From contig OY720349.1 of the NCBI GenBank assembly GCA_963082975.1, forward strand, positions 50,573,962 through 50,637,961: 64,000 bases of DNA. The letters are read 5' to 3'. The notes below the pieces were generated by a model, which saw only the letters and a list, made by a program, of their open reading frames with translations, had not been told where the DNA came from and did not search any database. The position numbers and the translations under genes were made by a program. This document shows, in pieces, positions 9,561 to 22,230 of the stretch. The stretch is from Labia minor. Lineage: Eukaryota > Arthropoda > Insecta > Dermaptera > Spongiphoridae. Within the stretch, counting starts at the first letter, position 1; every line of letters starts with the position of its first letter.

Positions 9561-11760
9561 ATTGCAGATAAACATCATTAAAATGTTTAATAAAATTTGA
9601 GAGTGAGTTTTCAGGTTTATGATTTTTTTAATTATGGAAAAGAACAGTTAACGAGAACCGAGGGTTGATGTTTAATCAGTTCTATTAAGGGATGAATAAA
9701 TATAACACAAAGAACGATAAAATATTATTTTTTTATAAGTATTAAAAAAGGAAAATTATTTTTAAATCAAAAAAAAAAAAAAAAATGAGCAACAAATTAG
9801 AAAAATAAACACTCCATTTTAAATATAATTTATTTCCATAAAGGTTCATAGGTTACAATTTCATTTTATTTAAACTTATAATCCTCGGGATTCTAAATAC
9901 TTTCAATTTAAAAAAAAAATAATATAATAATTGCTTAATAGAAATTCTCCTCTTCCCACCATTTGAAACTAATTAAAAAGTGAGTTAAAAGTGAAGAATA
10001 AAATTATAAAAGAAACTTAAAAAACTTAATTGAACATAATAAATTATCTGCTATTCCAATAATAATATTTATCTATCTATGTGGCACTACTGAACTTCAT
10101 TGTTCTTGACCTCAGAAACCATAATCCTTGTTTTATTCTTATCCTGAACCAACTCCATCTAATTCCTTTTTTTCCACATTCGCACTTTTTATATTATTTG
10201 CCTACGTCGTCATTGAATTACAATATACTATTTTATACAATTCATTACATTTAACAACACAATTTAATTAAGAAACTTTTTATCCAGTTTTGTAGACTTT
10301 TAGAGATTTTTATTCTAAAAAACAAAAAACTATTGATTTTTGACTTTTTAAAAAGGAAAAAACTATTTAAATCCTTCAAACTCTCTGAAGGAAGCTAAAA
10401 TAATTTATAAAATTTTAAACCTTTTTTAAAATTACAAATAATTCGAAATGAGACAATTGTTAGACAATTGTTTTAATAAGATCATTGACTTCCCCCTAAA
10501 AAAGCCCCAGCCTACATATGCAACTGAACAAATTAAGTTCGTTAGCACATAGCCTAACTGCAAGGGGTTCCAATAAATGAATGGAAAATATCACATGGTA
10601 GAGAGTGGAAGAGAGATAGAAATAGGTTTGGAAAGAAGTATTATTACATTTTTTATCAATAATAAAATGACAAGCATAACATGTAATAAATAAAATTATG
10701 CGTTTCATTCTCTTTCCCATTCCTCTATTTCAAGTAAATTAATTCAAAAAATTTTAATCAAATACATTTATGTTTAATATAATAATAATCATAATATAAA
10801 ATGAAAATTGATTCCATTTACAATTACAATTTGAAGTAATCCAATCTATTTATTAAATTGAGCCAAATAAATAGATTTAATATAAATAGAGACAAATATG
10901 TTTATTATTTATAGTTTGAATTGATACAGTTAGAATATATATATATATATATATATATAATACATACTCAAATAAAATAGAGAGAGAAAGATAATTTCTT
11001 GTTGAAATTATAATTAATACAATACTAAATAATTTATATAATACATCCTATTATATTATTTAGTCGTTTAATTCATATAACTATTTCTTGCTTTATATAA
11101 TTAATATTATAACAAGCTTATTTTATTTAATATCATACTATAAGAAAAAAAAAGATTATTATACTTATTTTTTTAATTCTTTTTATTAAATGCTAATTCA
11201 TATATATGCTTTATGTATAAACAATATAATAATATTGCATTTCTTGAAAAAAATAATAATAAATGAATGTCTTGTCAGAGCCCTTCGCAGTAGACCGATA
11301 GGATACGACAACCAAAATGTAGAGTAGCCAATTGTCATTTGAACATAACTTATCTTCTTGGTTATCTAATAAGCAGCTCTTTTTTTTTGAACATCTTTCT
11401 TTGAACATCTCAAAATCTATAAAATAATTTAACATATATTAAATATATAATTTAATTTAAATTGATCATTATAATTTAATTTAATTAAAATAATTTCATT
11501 TAAATAGATGTTTAAATAATGCAATCGAAACTCTGTTGAATAGTGCATGAAATCGAGGGTTCTTTATATTTATATATTTATTAATAAAATTTATTAATAT
11601 CAAGTATATATATGAAGGAGTCTGTATCAATGGGATTAATAGTTATAGATCTCAAGAGTCTTATAAAATAAAATAGTTGAATAAATGTTATTTTTAATTT
11701 TAATTTTATAAATAATTAGATAAATATTTATTTAAAAATTAATAATAAAAACATTGATAT
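9561..11760. other. AT-rich filler, 2.2 kb
   Basis: Holds poly-A (9769-9785), an (AT)n tract at about 10938-10960 and one slightly GC-richer spot at 10490-10600. Two 74-codon minus-strand ORFs (10496-10720 and 11211-11435) are unlike any family I know and contain low-complexity stretches. No mobile element was recognised. Confidence 0.4.
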
Positions 11761-12401
11761 TTTTACCGACCGACGATAATAAGGGAGGTATTGTTTATTT
11801 TCACACTAAATTTCACATGTGGAGATTTTTACATATCTCCACGAATCATGCATTTTCTTAACAGAAAAAAGTATTTTTAGCATGATGTCTGTCCGTCCGT
11901 CCGTCCGTCTGTCCGTATAGATGTGTACAGCCTGAACGGCTCAACGGATTTTGATGAAATTTGGTATATTTACTTAATGCATCAGTGGGATGAATTGATC
12001 AACTTTTGGTGCAAATCTGGAAACCGGAAGTGGTAGTATTAGCGATCGACGATAGGAAGGGAAGGGCTATTTTCACACAAAATTTCACATGAGGAGATTT
12101 TTTTATATATCACCACGAATCATGCACTTTGTATTGGTTTTATCCTCGGGAAAATCATATTTATTAGTTTTTTCTTGATTTAAAATTATATGACGTCATC
12201 CAGCTATTCATGACGTCACAGCCTGGTCTTGCATATATATTATAAATAAAATAAAATTAAAAATGTTTATATTTATTATTTATGTATGCCTATCTGTTTT
12301 TTATTATATTAATAGATATATTAAAATTATTTTCTGTAGCTGGAAATTAATTTATTTCAAACCGTCGGTCGTTTCGGACCTGGCCACAGGTCAACTTATT
12401 T
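11761..12401 (+). mobile_element. Family B Helentron-like element, long form (B2)
   Basis: Order along the copy: subterminal repeat ACCGACCGACGA (11765-11776); first 'catgtggagattttt' unit; 'agcatgatgtctg' and a (GTCY)n tract at about 11886-11918; core 'ggattttgatgaaatttgg' (11946 on); a second, related unit; TGACGTCA at 12191-12198 and 12211-12218; subterminal 'accgtcggtcg' (12361 on); hairpin GACCTG-GCCA-CAGGTC (12377-12392); terminal AACTTATT. No ORF. The plan matches non-autonomous Helentron-type elements (DINE-1, mini-me). Confidence 0.85.
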
Positions 12402-13312
12402 AAATCTTAAATGAAAGAATCTAAATTTAAAATATTTTATATAAAAAATAATATTAAATTATATTTATAATTCTTGGTGTATGAATATCTAGTTTCCCTT
12501 TTGTATTTTTTATTTCCATATGATTAATTAATTCATTTATAATTCGCCTCAATGATATATATATATATAATAAATGCTTTGTATACAAAATTTCTCTTTA
12601 ATCTTTGAGTTTGTATTGACGATCAAATCAAGAATTCAATTGAATTTAATCGTGTATAGAATAGAAGAAATTGTTATTACTAATCAAATGGATCATCTTT
12701 TATATGAATGAATGACATCAAAAAGATTGTTCCTAATTAATAATAATTTTAGTCGGCGCCTCTAGCTGATTGGCGTTGATTCCCTTGATCATCTCTTTCT
12801 CTTTCTCTATCTCTCTCTCCCGTTCTCTATTTAATACTTGCATGTGTCTAAATCCTATTAGAGAATTTATAGAGGCAATTTCAAAAGGGTTATGGTTTTG
12901 TTGGAAAACCGTATTAACGAGCAGGTCTGTCTATCCGTTTGTCTGTCTATCTATTTGTCTGTCTCCCTCGTAATTATTAGTATTAATATTATTGTTATTA
13001 TTATTGTCATTATTTAAGTAAGAGCAATGAAACTTTACAAACAGGATCAGGTAGGCAGGAGTGGAGAGGATTCAATATTTAATGTGGATCGAAAATAAAC
13101 AGGTCACCAACTTAAAATTACTAATTATCATATCTCTTCCCTTTTAAGTAACTTGTTTGTTGCCCAATAAAAGTTAATTATATATTAGGAAAACATTTTG
13201 TCAGGGTTTTATTATTCCTGAACATATTTTTCCATAACAAAGTTAATTTAATTATAGATTTTATTATTTGTGTGAAATATATTATGAAATTGTTAGTTTA
13301 AATAATATTTTT
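12402..13312. other. Spacer with a CT-rich island
   Basis: AT-rich except at 12750-12970, where 'gtcggcgcctctagctgatt' and long pyrimidine runs (12790-12830, 12925-12968) occur. The 67-codon ORF there reads through simple repeats and is not credible. Function unknown. Confidence 0.35.
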
Positions 13313-13910
13313 ACTATCTCGTAAGATAGTATTGCGATCACGAAAAATTTCGATGTTGAGATTTTGATGTTTTTATACGTTTTGAAGGATCCTGAATCAT
13401 TTTCACTAAGGTTGAGAAAAATGTCTGTATGTGTGTATGTGTGTGTGTGTGTATGTAAGTAGTCAAGATTACGCAAAAACGGTTTGAGCTAGATTGATGA
13501 AATTTGGTACATGGACATTATTCAAAATTCATAATTTTCTATCAACTTTTGAGAAATGTAGCTCAACCGGAAGAGGGTCATTACAACGTTTTGATTTTTT
13601 TTCCTCTAAAGTGACCGTAAAAATAAAGATATATGTTTGATAATTTTTCACATGATTAATAATTGTATAAAACTGCTATATATAGAATTTCAGCTTGATT
13701 GAATCGCTGAAAGTACCAGAATTAATTTTTTAACACTGCAAATCTCACGCGCCAACACGTGCCATGGTGCCATCAATAAAAAGCCAAACATGCGCTGGTT
13801 TAATATTTATTATTTATAATTTATAATTAATTAAATTTAATTTAAATATAATATATTATGTTATTTAATCCAATTCAAATTGCGAGATAGTCGAGTGGAG
13901 ACACTCCAGC
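13313..13910 (+). mobile_element. Family A Helentron-like element (A1)
   Basis: Starts ACTATCTCGTAAGATAGT and ends with subterminal CGAGATAGT (13883-13891), then the hairpin TGGAG-ACA-CTCCA (13896-13908) and GCT. Inside are 'aaaaatgtctgt', a (GT)n tract (13431-13453), the core 'gatgaaatttggtacatgg' (13496 on) and a ~350-bp AT-rich 3' half with 'cacgcgccaacacgtg'. The (GT)n tract makes short ORFs rich in His-Thr, which are artefacts. Six copies occur in the window. Confidence 0.85.
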
Positions 13911-13913
13911 TTA

Positions 13914-14589
13914 TTTATTAAATGTGTGTGTGTGTGTGTGTTTCACAATTTAAAGGTAATGTTTTGAAAAGGATATCATGAAAATTTAAGAAAACAATTG
14001 TTATTTTAATTTGCAATTTTATTTTAAATATATAAATTAATTAACATGAGAGTGATATATGTATATTATTAATTTCCCCTATGATATAAATGTTTAACAG
14101 ACATAAATGTTTACCAAAAATATTTATTTATCAATTTCAAATTTTAAGAGATGGTCAAAAGTCTATTTATGATTAGATATTTTTAAAAAAGTAGTAAAAC
14201 CCAAAAAATTGTCATATTTTTTAAAAATGCTGTTTGTTTATTTTTTCAAAAAAAGCAATAAAAAACATAAGTAAGTCATTTTCTCAGAGAAATATTATTA
14301 TTAATATATTAAAAAATGTAATTAAGTCATCTAATGAACTAAAATCTCATTTTATCGCTCATTTTGACTTGTTTTTTCTCAAAAAAATATAATCCCCTGT
14401 CCTTTTATTATTTAAGAGCATAGCTATAAAGAAGATAATTTATTAATAGTCTTTCATCATAAATAGGAAAGGAACAATTTTTAATCGCTTCTTTTGAGAT
14501 GAAGAATGATAATAATAATAATAATAATAATCCTTAAAGGAGGATGAGGAATTTCTATTTCTTAGTAAATTAATTTCAATTCTTTCGTT
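13914..14589. other. AT-rich filler
   Basis: Begins with a (TG)n run (13923-13941) next to A1; otherwise A/T-rich with an (ATA)n run near 14507-14530. No gene recognised. Confidence 0.4.
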
Positions 14590-15000
14590 CGTTATCTGTC
14601 CAATCTCAATGAGAGAATGAAGGCGTTGAGGGTTAAGGGTCCGTTGTGTTTGGAAGTTATATATACATTCACCCTCTAAGTGGGTGGTGGGAGGTGAGGC
14701 AGGGTAGGTACTCACGAAGACACAGCCTGTGGGGCTATAAACACGAGCCACGCTGTAAAACTTGCCGTTATGGCCTGCTTTATCGGAGCCTCCGTTAATA
14801 ATAATAGGTTCTTATCCGGAGGCCCTTGCGGTGGGTTCCAGAGGCCCTTACAAGCCCTTGGTCGTCTATTTAATAAAGAGCGAAATTGCTACTCGTTTAA
14901 CCGACGCCCAGAATCGGATTTAATTTGTCTTCTAATCTCCCATCGGGGTTTCGCCATCTTCTCCCCTCACCGTGCTATTAAACCAAAATAATTTCTTAAT
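14590..15000. other. GC-richer unique island
   Basis: One of the clearest islands: 'ccggaggcccttgcggtggg' at 14818-14837 and 'gcccagaatcgg' near 14905, with a sharp return to AT-rich sequence at about 15000. Two ORFs of 102 and 73 codons lie back to back on opposite strands, but neither has a known domain and both cross simple repeats. Candidate conserved noncoding element. Confidence 0.35.
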
Positions 15001-15558
15001 TTTAACTCAATCGTGATTTTTTTTAAACACTACCCATCAAAAAGAGTTTGTTTTATCATGAGAGTTTACTGTTATTACCCTCTCTAGGTAATAAATTATT
15101 TCTTAAATCACTTTTCAATGCTCTTTATTGGATCAAATAAAATAAGTCATAAATTTCTTATTCGTTATAAATTTATTTATTTTTTGATGGATCTTTCATA
15201 TATCCATATTGAAATATTTTTTTTATACCTAATAATACCTTCTAAAAATTATTTTGTTTATTTAAAATTAAAAAAAAAAAACAATAACTTTTTTGAATTG
15301 ATTATTTGAATTGATTAAATTTTGGTTTGACACTACCGCCTCTGGAATGAATTTGAATTTGAGTATAAGAGGTCTTGTGTTCAATTTTAAAATATAAATA
15401 AATTAATACAATAAATTTCAATAAAAAAATGTAAAAAAAAAATATTTTTATATGGGAATGATTTAACATTATGTTTCTAAATATGTACATAAATTGTATT
15501 TTTTTAGTTTAAAAAATGACTAATAATAATTTTTATTAATCTAGCAATTCTCTACCTC
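15001..15558. other. AT-rich filler
   Basis: Poly-T/A stretches only. The two ~62-codon ORFs here are Ile/Phe/Lys-rich, as expected from random AT-rich sequence. Confidence 0.4.
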
Positions 15559-15560
15559 AT

Positions 15561-15594
15561 GTGCTCCCCATTAGGGGGGACGCGAGCACACTAG
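15561..15594 (+). repeat. Hairpin followed by CTAG, possible Helitron 3' end
   Basis: GTGCTC (15561-15566) pairs with GAGCAC (15584-15589), the inner C-run with the G-run. Two bases later comes CTAG (15591-15594) and then T. A GC-rich hairpin just before CTRR-T is the Helitron 3' signature, but sequence and spacing differ from the Helitrons at 51-61 kb, and no 5' end was found. Tentative. Confidence 0.25.
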
Positions 15595-15638
15595 TTGGAG
15601 GGAGCAGGAATATCCAAGTAAAAATATTATATAAAATA

Positions 15639-16247
15639 AGCTGGAGTGTCTCCACTCGACTATCTCGCAATTTGAATTGGATTAAATAACATAATATATT
15701 ATATTTAAATTAAATTTAATTAATTATAAATTATAAATAATAAATATTAAACCAGCGCATGTTTGGTTTTTTATTGATGGCACCATGGCACCTGTTGGTG
15801 CGTGAGATTTGCAGTGTTAAAAAATTAATTCTGGTACTTTCAGCGATTCAATCAAGCTGAAATTCTATATATAGCAGTTTTATACAATTATTAATCATGT
15901 GAAAAATTATCAAACATATATCTTTATTTTTACGGCCACTTTAGAGGAAAAAAAACGTTGTAGGTAATGACCCACTTCTGGTTGAGTTACATTTCTCAAA
16001 AGTTGAGAGAAAACTATGAATTTTGAATAATGCTCATGTACCAAATTGCATCATTCTAGCTCAAACCGTTTTTGCGTAATCTTGTCTACATACATACACA
16101 CACACACACACACACATACACACACACACACAGACATTTTTCTCAACCTTAGTGAAAATGATTCAAGAACCTTCAAAACGTATAAAAACATCAAAATCTC
16201 AACATCGAAAATTTTCGTGATCGCAATACTATCTCTGGCGAGATAGT
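15639..16247 (-). mobile_element. Family A Helentron-like element (A2)
   Basis: Full-length copy in the opposite orientation to A1, from the AGCTGGAGTGTCTCCACTCG end to the ACTATCTC end. The internal microsatellite is the longest of the family: (CA)n broken by 'ta' at about 16090-16132. The 'ccatggcacctgttgg' segment differs from the 'cacgtgttggcgcgtgag' of other copies. No coding capacity. Confidence 0.85.
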
Positions 16248-17149
16248 AAAAAATTAATCAACTCTAGGAAAGGAAAGCACACATACCTATACAAAAACTC
16301 TTCTTGTTTGGTCAGTTATTTAAATAAAAATTAAAAACACAATCCAAAATACTCAATATAAATTCTAATTGTTTACATTTTTATTGTAAGAGAGGACGCG
16401 TTGAAAATTATGAGTGAAAACTGGGCTGTAGATACTGAAAAGTTGAGAAACTGTGTATTAAACCATTATCATAAATTTTAAAAAAATAATATTAAATAAT
16501 TTAAACACTTATATACTTATACATATATTAATTGTTAAAAAATAATTTTAAAATATATGAAAAATTGGATCATTCTCATTAAAAATAACGAATCTTTCTT
16601 TTCTTCTTTTATGATATTGTATTTTCAATGATAGTGAAACAAGATACAACAAAGCTGAAGTGTTTTAGAAAATATTCAAATAATTTGTTACAATAAGGTT
16701 GATTATATAGGGATTAGGTATGCCCCTGAATTTCCCCTCGTTTTAACAAGATTTTAATAAAATTGTTTATTAACCTTAACATTACAAACTTTTCTACTTA
16801 CTCTTTATGAGAAACGATTTTCACTGGGAAAGTAAAACAATTTGTAAAGAAAACAATGTTGTTTTTTTTTATCAAACTCTTTAGACAGTTTTAACATGTC
16901 CATTGTTAGATTACAGGTTGACAAAAATCCTTATTCAGAGGTAAAGTTTCTATTTATGATCAATAATGCAGATACTGAGATATTTAATAAAAGGTATAAA
17001 TGCATACTTCGAAATTTTCGAAAAATTCCCTAAATTAAGGAAATTATATTATGATTGGATAGTACTAATTAAATATAACATAAATTTATTTTCTTAGCAA
17101 TTATTAAATAATATTTACCATAAACAATAAATATTCCTATAACAGTATT
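16248..17149. other. AT-rich filler
   Basis: Nothing recognised; mostly A/T with a few GC-richer words near 16390-16440. Confidence 0.4.
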
Positions 17150-17488
17150 TATTTATCTTTATTTTTATCTTTATTTTTACGGTCACTTTAGAGGAAAAAA
17201 AATCAAAACGTTGTAGGTAATGACCCTCTTCCGGATGAGCTATATTTCTCAAAAGTTGATAGAAAACTATGAATTTTGAATAATGTCCATGTACCAAATT
17301 TCATCATTCTAGCTCAAACCGTTTTTGCGCAATCTTGTCTACAAACATACACACACACACATACACACACAGACATTTTTCTCAACCTTAGTGAAAATGA
17401 TTCAGGAACCTTCAAAACGTATAAAAACATCAAAATCTCAACATCGAAAATTTTCGTGATCGCAATACTATCTCTGGCGAGATAATAA
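17150..17488 (-). mobile_element. Family A element, truncated (A3)
   Basis: Matches A2 from 'ttatttttacggtcacttta' through the (CA)n tract (17343-17371) to the 'cgagata' end. The ~270-bp half with the 3' hairpin is missing. The break follows a 'tatctttatttt' duplication (17154-17178), which may mark the deletion point. Confidence 0.8.
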
Positions 17489-18111
17489 ACATAATAAATG
17501 AATAACATAAAAATAATATAACATCAACAGTTAATTTAATTAATTTTAAATCAAATGACATAATCAATTCTCAACATCCTTAACAAAAACATAATTATAA
17601 TAGATCGCCTATATAACTAAATAATCTGTTAAATTAAAGTCATGTCTATTGTATGGAATGTGTATAATTGAGTAATATAGTAAAATTATAGTTAGAAATA
17701 AAATGTGACATGATATCTCTCTCTCGAATATTATATTTATATATATATCTAATAGAAAGTTAATATTGTATTTCGGGAAAATTAATTATATTTAGATTTA
17801 TGTTCAAACAAATAATAGCATATATTACATATATAATAAATATAATATTCAATAGGAAAAGAGGATTAATTATTTTATTAGGGTTGAGTTGATATAGTCT
17901 AATGACTTGTATTTCATCGAATTATAAATTTTTTTATAATGTATAAAATTATTATATTTAAAATTTTTATTCAATTACTAGTTTTGATCTGTTACTTCAT
18001 AACTCTTTTTTTTATCAATTTATATATTCAAAACAATTCAATTAGTATTGAATCGTTTTTAAAATATTTAAAAAAAATAATTAATATTTATTCTCAATAT
18101 ATATATATATA
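17489..18111. other. AT-rich filler
   Basis: No gene or element recognised; ends in the (AT)n tract that is the mariner-type target at 18101-18111. Confidence 0.4.
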
Positions 18112-18972
18112 AAGGGTGTTTCATAAAGTACGCAGTTTTTAAAATAAATCAGCCAAAATCGAAGCAAAATTCAAAATTTTTATTTAATTTCATTCAACAT
18201 ATACTTCGTTTTAATAATGAAAATTGATATCTAGCATTTGTCCACCTCCACTTTCTCTGTAGGCAGTCATCCGATCGTTGAAATTAACGATAACTCTTTC
18301 GCAAACGTCCCTGTCGATTTCGCCGATTATCCGTTGAATTTTCATCTTCAGTTCGGTAATCGTTTGAGGTTTGTTTAGGTAAACTTGTGACTAGTCAAAA
18401 TCCAATCGCCGAATCTTCGCCGTTTTGCATGATCTGCTGGTTTCAGCTCTTGTGTCAACTGAATCTTGTAGAGGTGCATATGAAGATCTTTTTTCAGTAT
18501 TCGATGCACCGAAGATGTTGACAAGTAAAGTCAGTACCCAGCTGTTGTGAACGACGGCGAAGCGACTTCACGGGGATCACTTTCACACTGTCTTGCACTA
18601 CCGCAATGTTTTGTTGCGTTCGAACATTACGGTTTCGACCGGGCGATTTTCTGGTTGCAACTGACCCAGATTCTTCGAATTTCTGTACCAACCTCGAAAC
18701 TGTTGTTGCAGTCGGGGCATTGTCACTTCCAAAGATCGCGCGAAGTTTACGGACAGTCTCTGCGTAGCATTCCCCGTTTTTGTAATGAGTTTTCACAATA
18801 AGAATGCGTTACTCGATACTGAACCGCTTAATGGGTACAAAATGGAAAAACGACAAATGGTCTTCTAATCGTAGTGATAATAGATAACGAAAATGATAGG
18901 AACAGTGCTGACAATCTTCAAACACAAAAATCCCTCGCAATTAAAAAACTGCGTACTTTATGAAACACCCTT
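18112..18972 (-). mobile_element. Deleted Tc1/mariner-superfamily element
   Basis: Terminal inverted repeats start AAGGGTGTTTCATAAAGTAC (left) and end GTACTTTATGAAACACCCTT (right), about 29 bp each, with TA on both sides. On the minus strand 18494-18796 encodes the N-terminal helix-turn-helix region ('TVSRLVQKFEESGSVATRKS'). This is joined by a deletion to the C-terminal tail at ~18230-18400 ('NKPQTITELKMKIQRIIGEI', '...GGGQML'). The DDE catalytic core is missing. At 861 bp it is a non-autonomous derivative whose ends look good enough to be mobilised in trans. Confidence 0.85.
18494..18796 (-). pseudogene. Mariner-type transposase N-terminal fragment
   Basis: 100 codons from an ATG: a segment starting 'MKTHYKNGECYAETVRKLRA' followed by an HTH with 'ATTVSRLVQKFEESGSV'. 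This matches the DUF4817-type DNA-binding head fused to many arthropod DDE transposases. The reading frame then runs into sequence from the far C-terminus. It could bind the element's own ends but not cut DNA. Confidence 0.8.
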
Positions 18973-19149
18973 TATATATATAATCATTTATATTAATAAT
19001 TATATTAAATCAAATTTAATTAAGTTTTAGTGATTATATATATATATATATATATATCTTTGTAAATAATGAAAACGAATTTTCAAATTGCAAAATTATT
19101 TCTTTCCCTTCAAGTGTCATAAACTCAATTTCTATTATGATTCACGTTA

Positions 19150-19640
19150 AAGGATTATTATCGTCACCGCTCGATCTCGACAAATTTGGCTTAGATATTC
19201 GTAATAGTAGATGGAATAGATGGAAGTGTAAAGGGCGGACACGAAAGTGGTGGTGGTTATGAAGAGAGAGAGAGAGAGAGAGATGATAAGGTGGGAGGAG
19301 AGTTGGGAATAGGGGCGTGTGAGAGCGTTAATTGAAATTTCTGCTCCACGCCGCCAACAGATTCCTCTATAATATATGTAGATAGAGAAAGAGACGAGGG
19401 ATGTTGAATACGATTTCAAGGGATGATTATTAGCTATATAGGGGTGTGTAGCTTACCCTCTTACCCCTGATGGACAATAGAAATGGTTAGAGTTAACAAG
19501 GGCCTCCTCCTATTTAAGCAAACAATATTGTACTCTACTAAGATAGGATTTCATTCCAGTCAACCATCACCGATTTTGTCCTCCCACTTCTACACACCAT
19601 TCCATCATTCACCTGTGAATAATAGCTAAAGTTACATTTA
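19150..19640. other. GC-richer unique island with (GA)n
   Basis: A long island with (GA)n at 19264-19283, 'ggtgggaggagagttgggaa' and 'gggcctcctcctatttaagc' (19500-19519, resembling an A/T-rich MEF2-like site). A 90-codon minus-strand ORF is not protein-like. Candidate regulatory element; inference from composition only. Confidence 0.35.
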
Positions 19641-20600
19641 TGCCAAGCCAGCTCCAATTAATTACATTTTGCCAACTGCAATTATCAAAGATTATCTTAT
19701 GTTAGAAAAGTCAATAAATTAACAAACAAAATCCTTTTTATTTATTGAATTTTATAAAATAATTAATTTTAACATAATCATATTGATAAATTTATAAATT
19801 TAATATATTATTGTAAATATATTTTATTTTATTTATTTATAATAAATTATAAATAAGAAATATTATTTTATTCATAATTACGTATAAACTTTGAAATATT
19901 TAATATACATATTTTATGAGTTTAAATAAGTTAATCTACTTAAAATTAATGATTAAAATAAAAAATATTTTTAAAGATACCCCAAACTATTGTTACAATT
20001 AATCTATTTATAATTCTATTTTCAGCAAAAGATACTATTATTAATTAAAAATATTTATTTATTTATTTATTTTTGTCTTCTTAATTTTTAATTTATTTTT
20101 TAAATTAATTAAATCTTTTGTTTAAAATTTTTGGAATTTCAATGATATGTTTGCCAAATTATTAAAAACTTTTATGAATAATAATTATGTCATAATGAAG
20201 CTTAGATTCATTTAAGATACCAATATATTAATTTATTTATTTTTAATTATTATTTATTAATTTTCAATTCGATTAATTAATATTAATTATAGCAGTTTAA
20301 CTTGAACATTCATACAGTTCACATCGTATGGGATATCTCCGAGTTCAGAGTCGAAGTTATTTTAAAAAGTGTATAATTGCTATATGTTTTTAGAAATAAT
20401 TAAAAATATATATATATATATATTATAAAATTACATAGAATTCATTTATTTTGAGTTGGTCTATATAATCAGGACGGACCATCTTTCCAACTAAAAGTAC
20501 ATAAGCTATTATTTTCTTTTATTATTTTTTATATTATCTTTTATTTTTATCTTAAAAAGGTAATTTTATAAATCTTTACTGGATATAATTCGCCTACATA
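19641..20600. other. AT-rich filler
   Basis: Extremely AT-rich, with an (AT)n tract at about 20407-20423. No ORF of interest. Confidence 0.4.
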
Positions 20601-20846
20601 ATGCAGTTCCCCCCCCCCCCCTCAGGGGCATATTCTATTCCAATTAAGAATGAATATCGAATGGAGGACAGTGGTCCATACTTCGTATTTTTCGAACAAC
20701 ACGTCAAATCCAACTACGTTTATGTCGATAAGGGTGTTGAAATATTAATAGACGAAACTACTCATAATAAAAATGACATCGAAACCAACAATATCAAAAA
20801 AAAAAAAATATTAATCCAATGCTATTTGGTAAATTCATTTTTATAA
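20601..20846 (+). pseudogene. Small ORF, possible retroelement Gag-like fragment
   Basis: 81 codons opening across a C12 run. The stretch 'YRMEDSGPYFVFFEQHVKSN' loosely resembles the 'D-x-GP-(F/Y)-x-V' segment of non-LTR retrotransposon ORF1/Gag-like proteins. It then decays into Asn/Lys-rich sequence. No zinc knuckle is visible. A chance ORF remains quite possible. Confidence 0.25.
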
Positions 20847-22230
20847 AAATGAATGATTATAACAAACAAATATTAGGCATTAAAAAAATTAATAATTCAA
20901 AATTCAAATCGAATTTCATTCAGCCTCAGCGGCAAACAATTTTATCAAGGAATCTGTTATATTTTATTTAATATTTTAATATTGTTATGTATTTAAGTAT
21001 TTAAGCATCATGTAATGTAATGACCAAATGGGTTAGTTCCCGAGGTCAATATTTTTCATTTGTTGTTTTTTTTCCTTCTCTTGTTTTTTCCCTTTTCTTG
21101 TTCTTGTTGTTAAATAAATAAAAGAAAAAATATTAATTATAATGTGTGTTTCTTCGGTTGATTGATTTTAAAAATAAATATTAAAGGAAGACAACAGTTT
21201 TTGTTTCTTCTATTTATCAGTCATTATTAATTATCCCATCAACAAATTGATTAAACTTATTCCCCAGGATGCATTTTTATCAAACATTTTTCTAGACCAA
21301 TTTTAAAAAATAAAAGATTAATTTTGTTAAATTCATACTTGTAAATTTGTTAATTTAGTTTTTAAATTTAACTTGGGAAAAATTCGACTCAAAATTAGAT
21401 TAAATAAATTGGAATACACACACACTACACTCAGATATTTTTTTAAAATTTATTTTTGTTTTATTTATTTAATAATTTTTTTCTTATAAAATTATTATTT
21501 TAATATTAGAAGATAACTACAGTCATTCACATAAAGATAAGATAAATGATGATAGGACGTTTAAACGTCTCTGATTCAAAAGAGAAGCAAATAAAAGCTA
21601 AAGAGGTTAAAAAAAAAACAAAAAAAGAAGCAGATTTATAAAAAAGAAATCTCAGCAACTTCTTTTTCAAAGGGCTGAATCGAATCTAAGGGTTCTTATT
21701 GTATAAAGATATTTTTAAAGACAATATTCTGCAGAAAAAGCTTAAAATGTTTTTCTAAAAAGTGAAGCATTATTATATTTTATCATTATAAGTATAATCT
21801 TTTATTTAATATAACTAAATATATATTTTCATTATTTCCAAATTTTTATCGTCTAGAAATACTTTTATTTATGTAATATATTTGTTGTTTCATATTCTGT
21901 ATTAATAATTAAGAAAAGAAAAATTGTGATTTTTAATTGAAATATCAAAAAATTGGGATACTTAGATATTTTTAACTTTTCATAAAAATTATATTGAGAG
22001 CATTTATATAAATATTTAATAAGTGAGTGACTCAAACATTGTTTGATGCCTGTTCTGTAACATACATTGGAGCGCATACACACTTTTACATAAAACAAAG
22101 CGTATGTGGTGGGGGCCAACTGACGCCAGAGGCACGGCAATTCAGTAACAATAATACTTATGATTGGTGCCTGCGTTCAGATTTCTAATTTTATACGTTT
22201 CAATTTAAAAAAAACATTACGACTAAGTAA
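20847..22230. other. AT-rich filler
   Basis: Mostly featureless. 21003-21150 ('gggttagttcccgaggtcaa', pyrimidine run, two 'aataaa') could be the end of an LTR or 3' UTR, but no partner copy is in the window. 22020-22140 is slightly GC-richer and carries a 91-codon minus-strand ORF without family resemblance. Confidence 0.35.

Noticed and set aside
13282-13476. His-Thr-rich ORFs in family A copies (also 16046-16246, 17276-17485)
   Set aside because: They are translations of the (GT/CA)n tract and the repeat core, present in every A copy.
14443-14991. Two back-to-back ORFs (102 and 73 codons) as a divergent gene pair
   Set aside because: One crosses an (ATA)n run (poly-Tyr) and neither resembles a protein family.
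16090-16132. Possible CRISPR-like or direct-repeat array
   Set aside because: It is a (CA)n microsatellite inside family A; no spaced repeats anywhere in the window.
18547-18801. 84-codon plus-strand ORF
   Set aside because: Antisense shadow of the transposase head on the minus strand.
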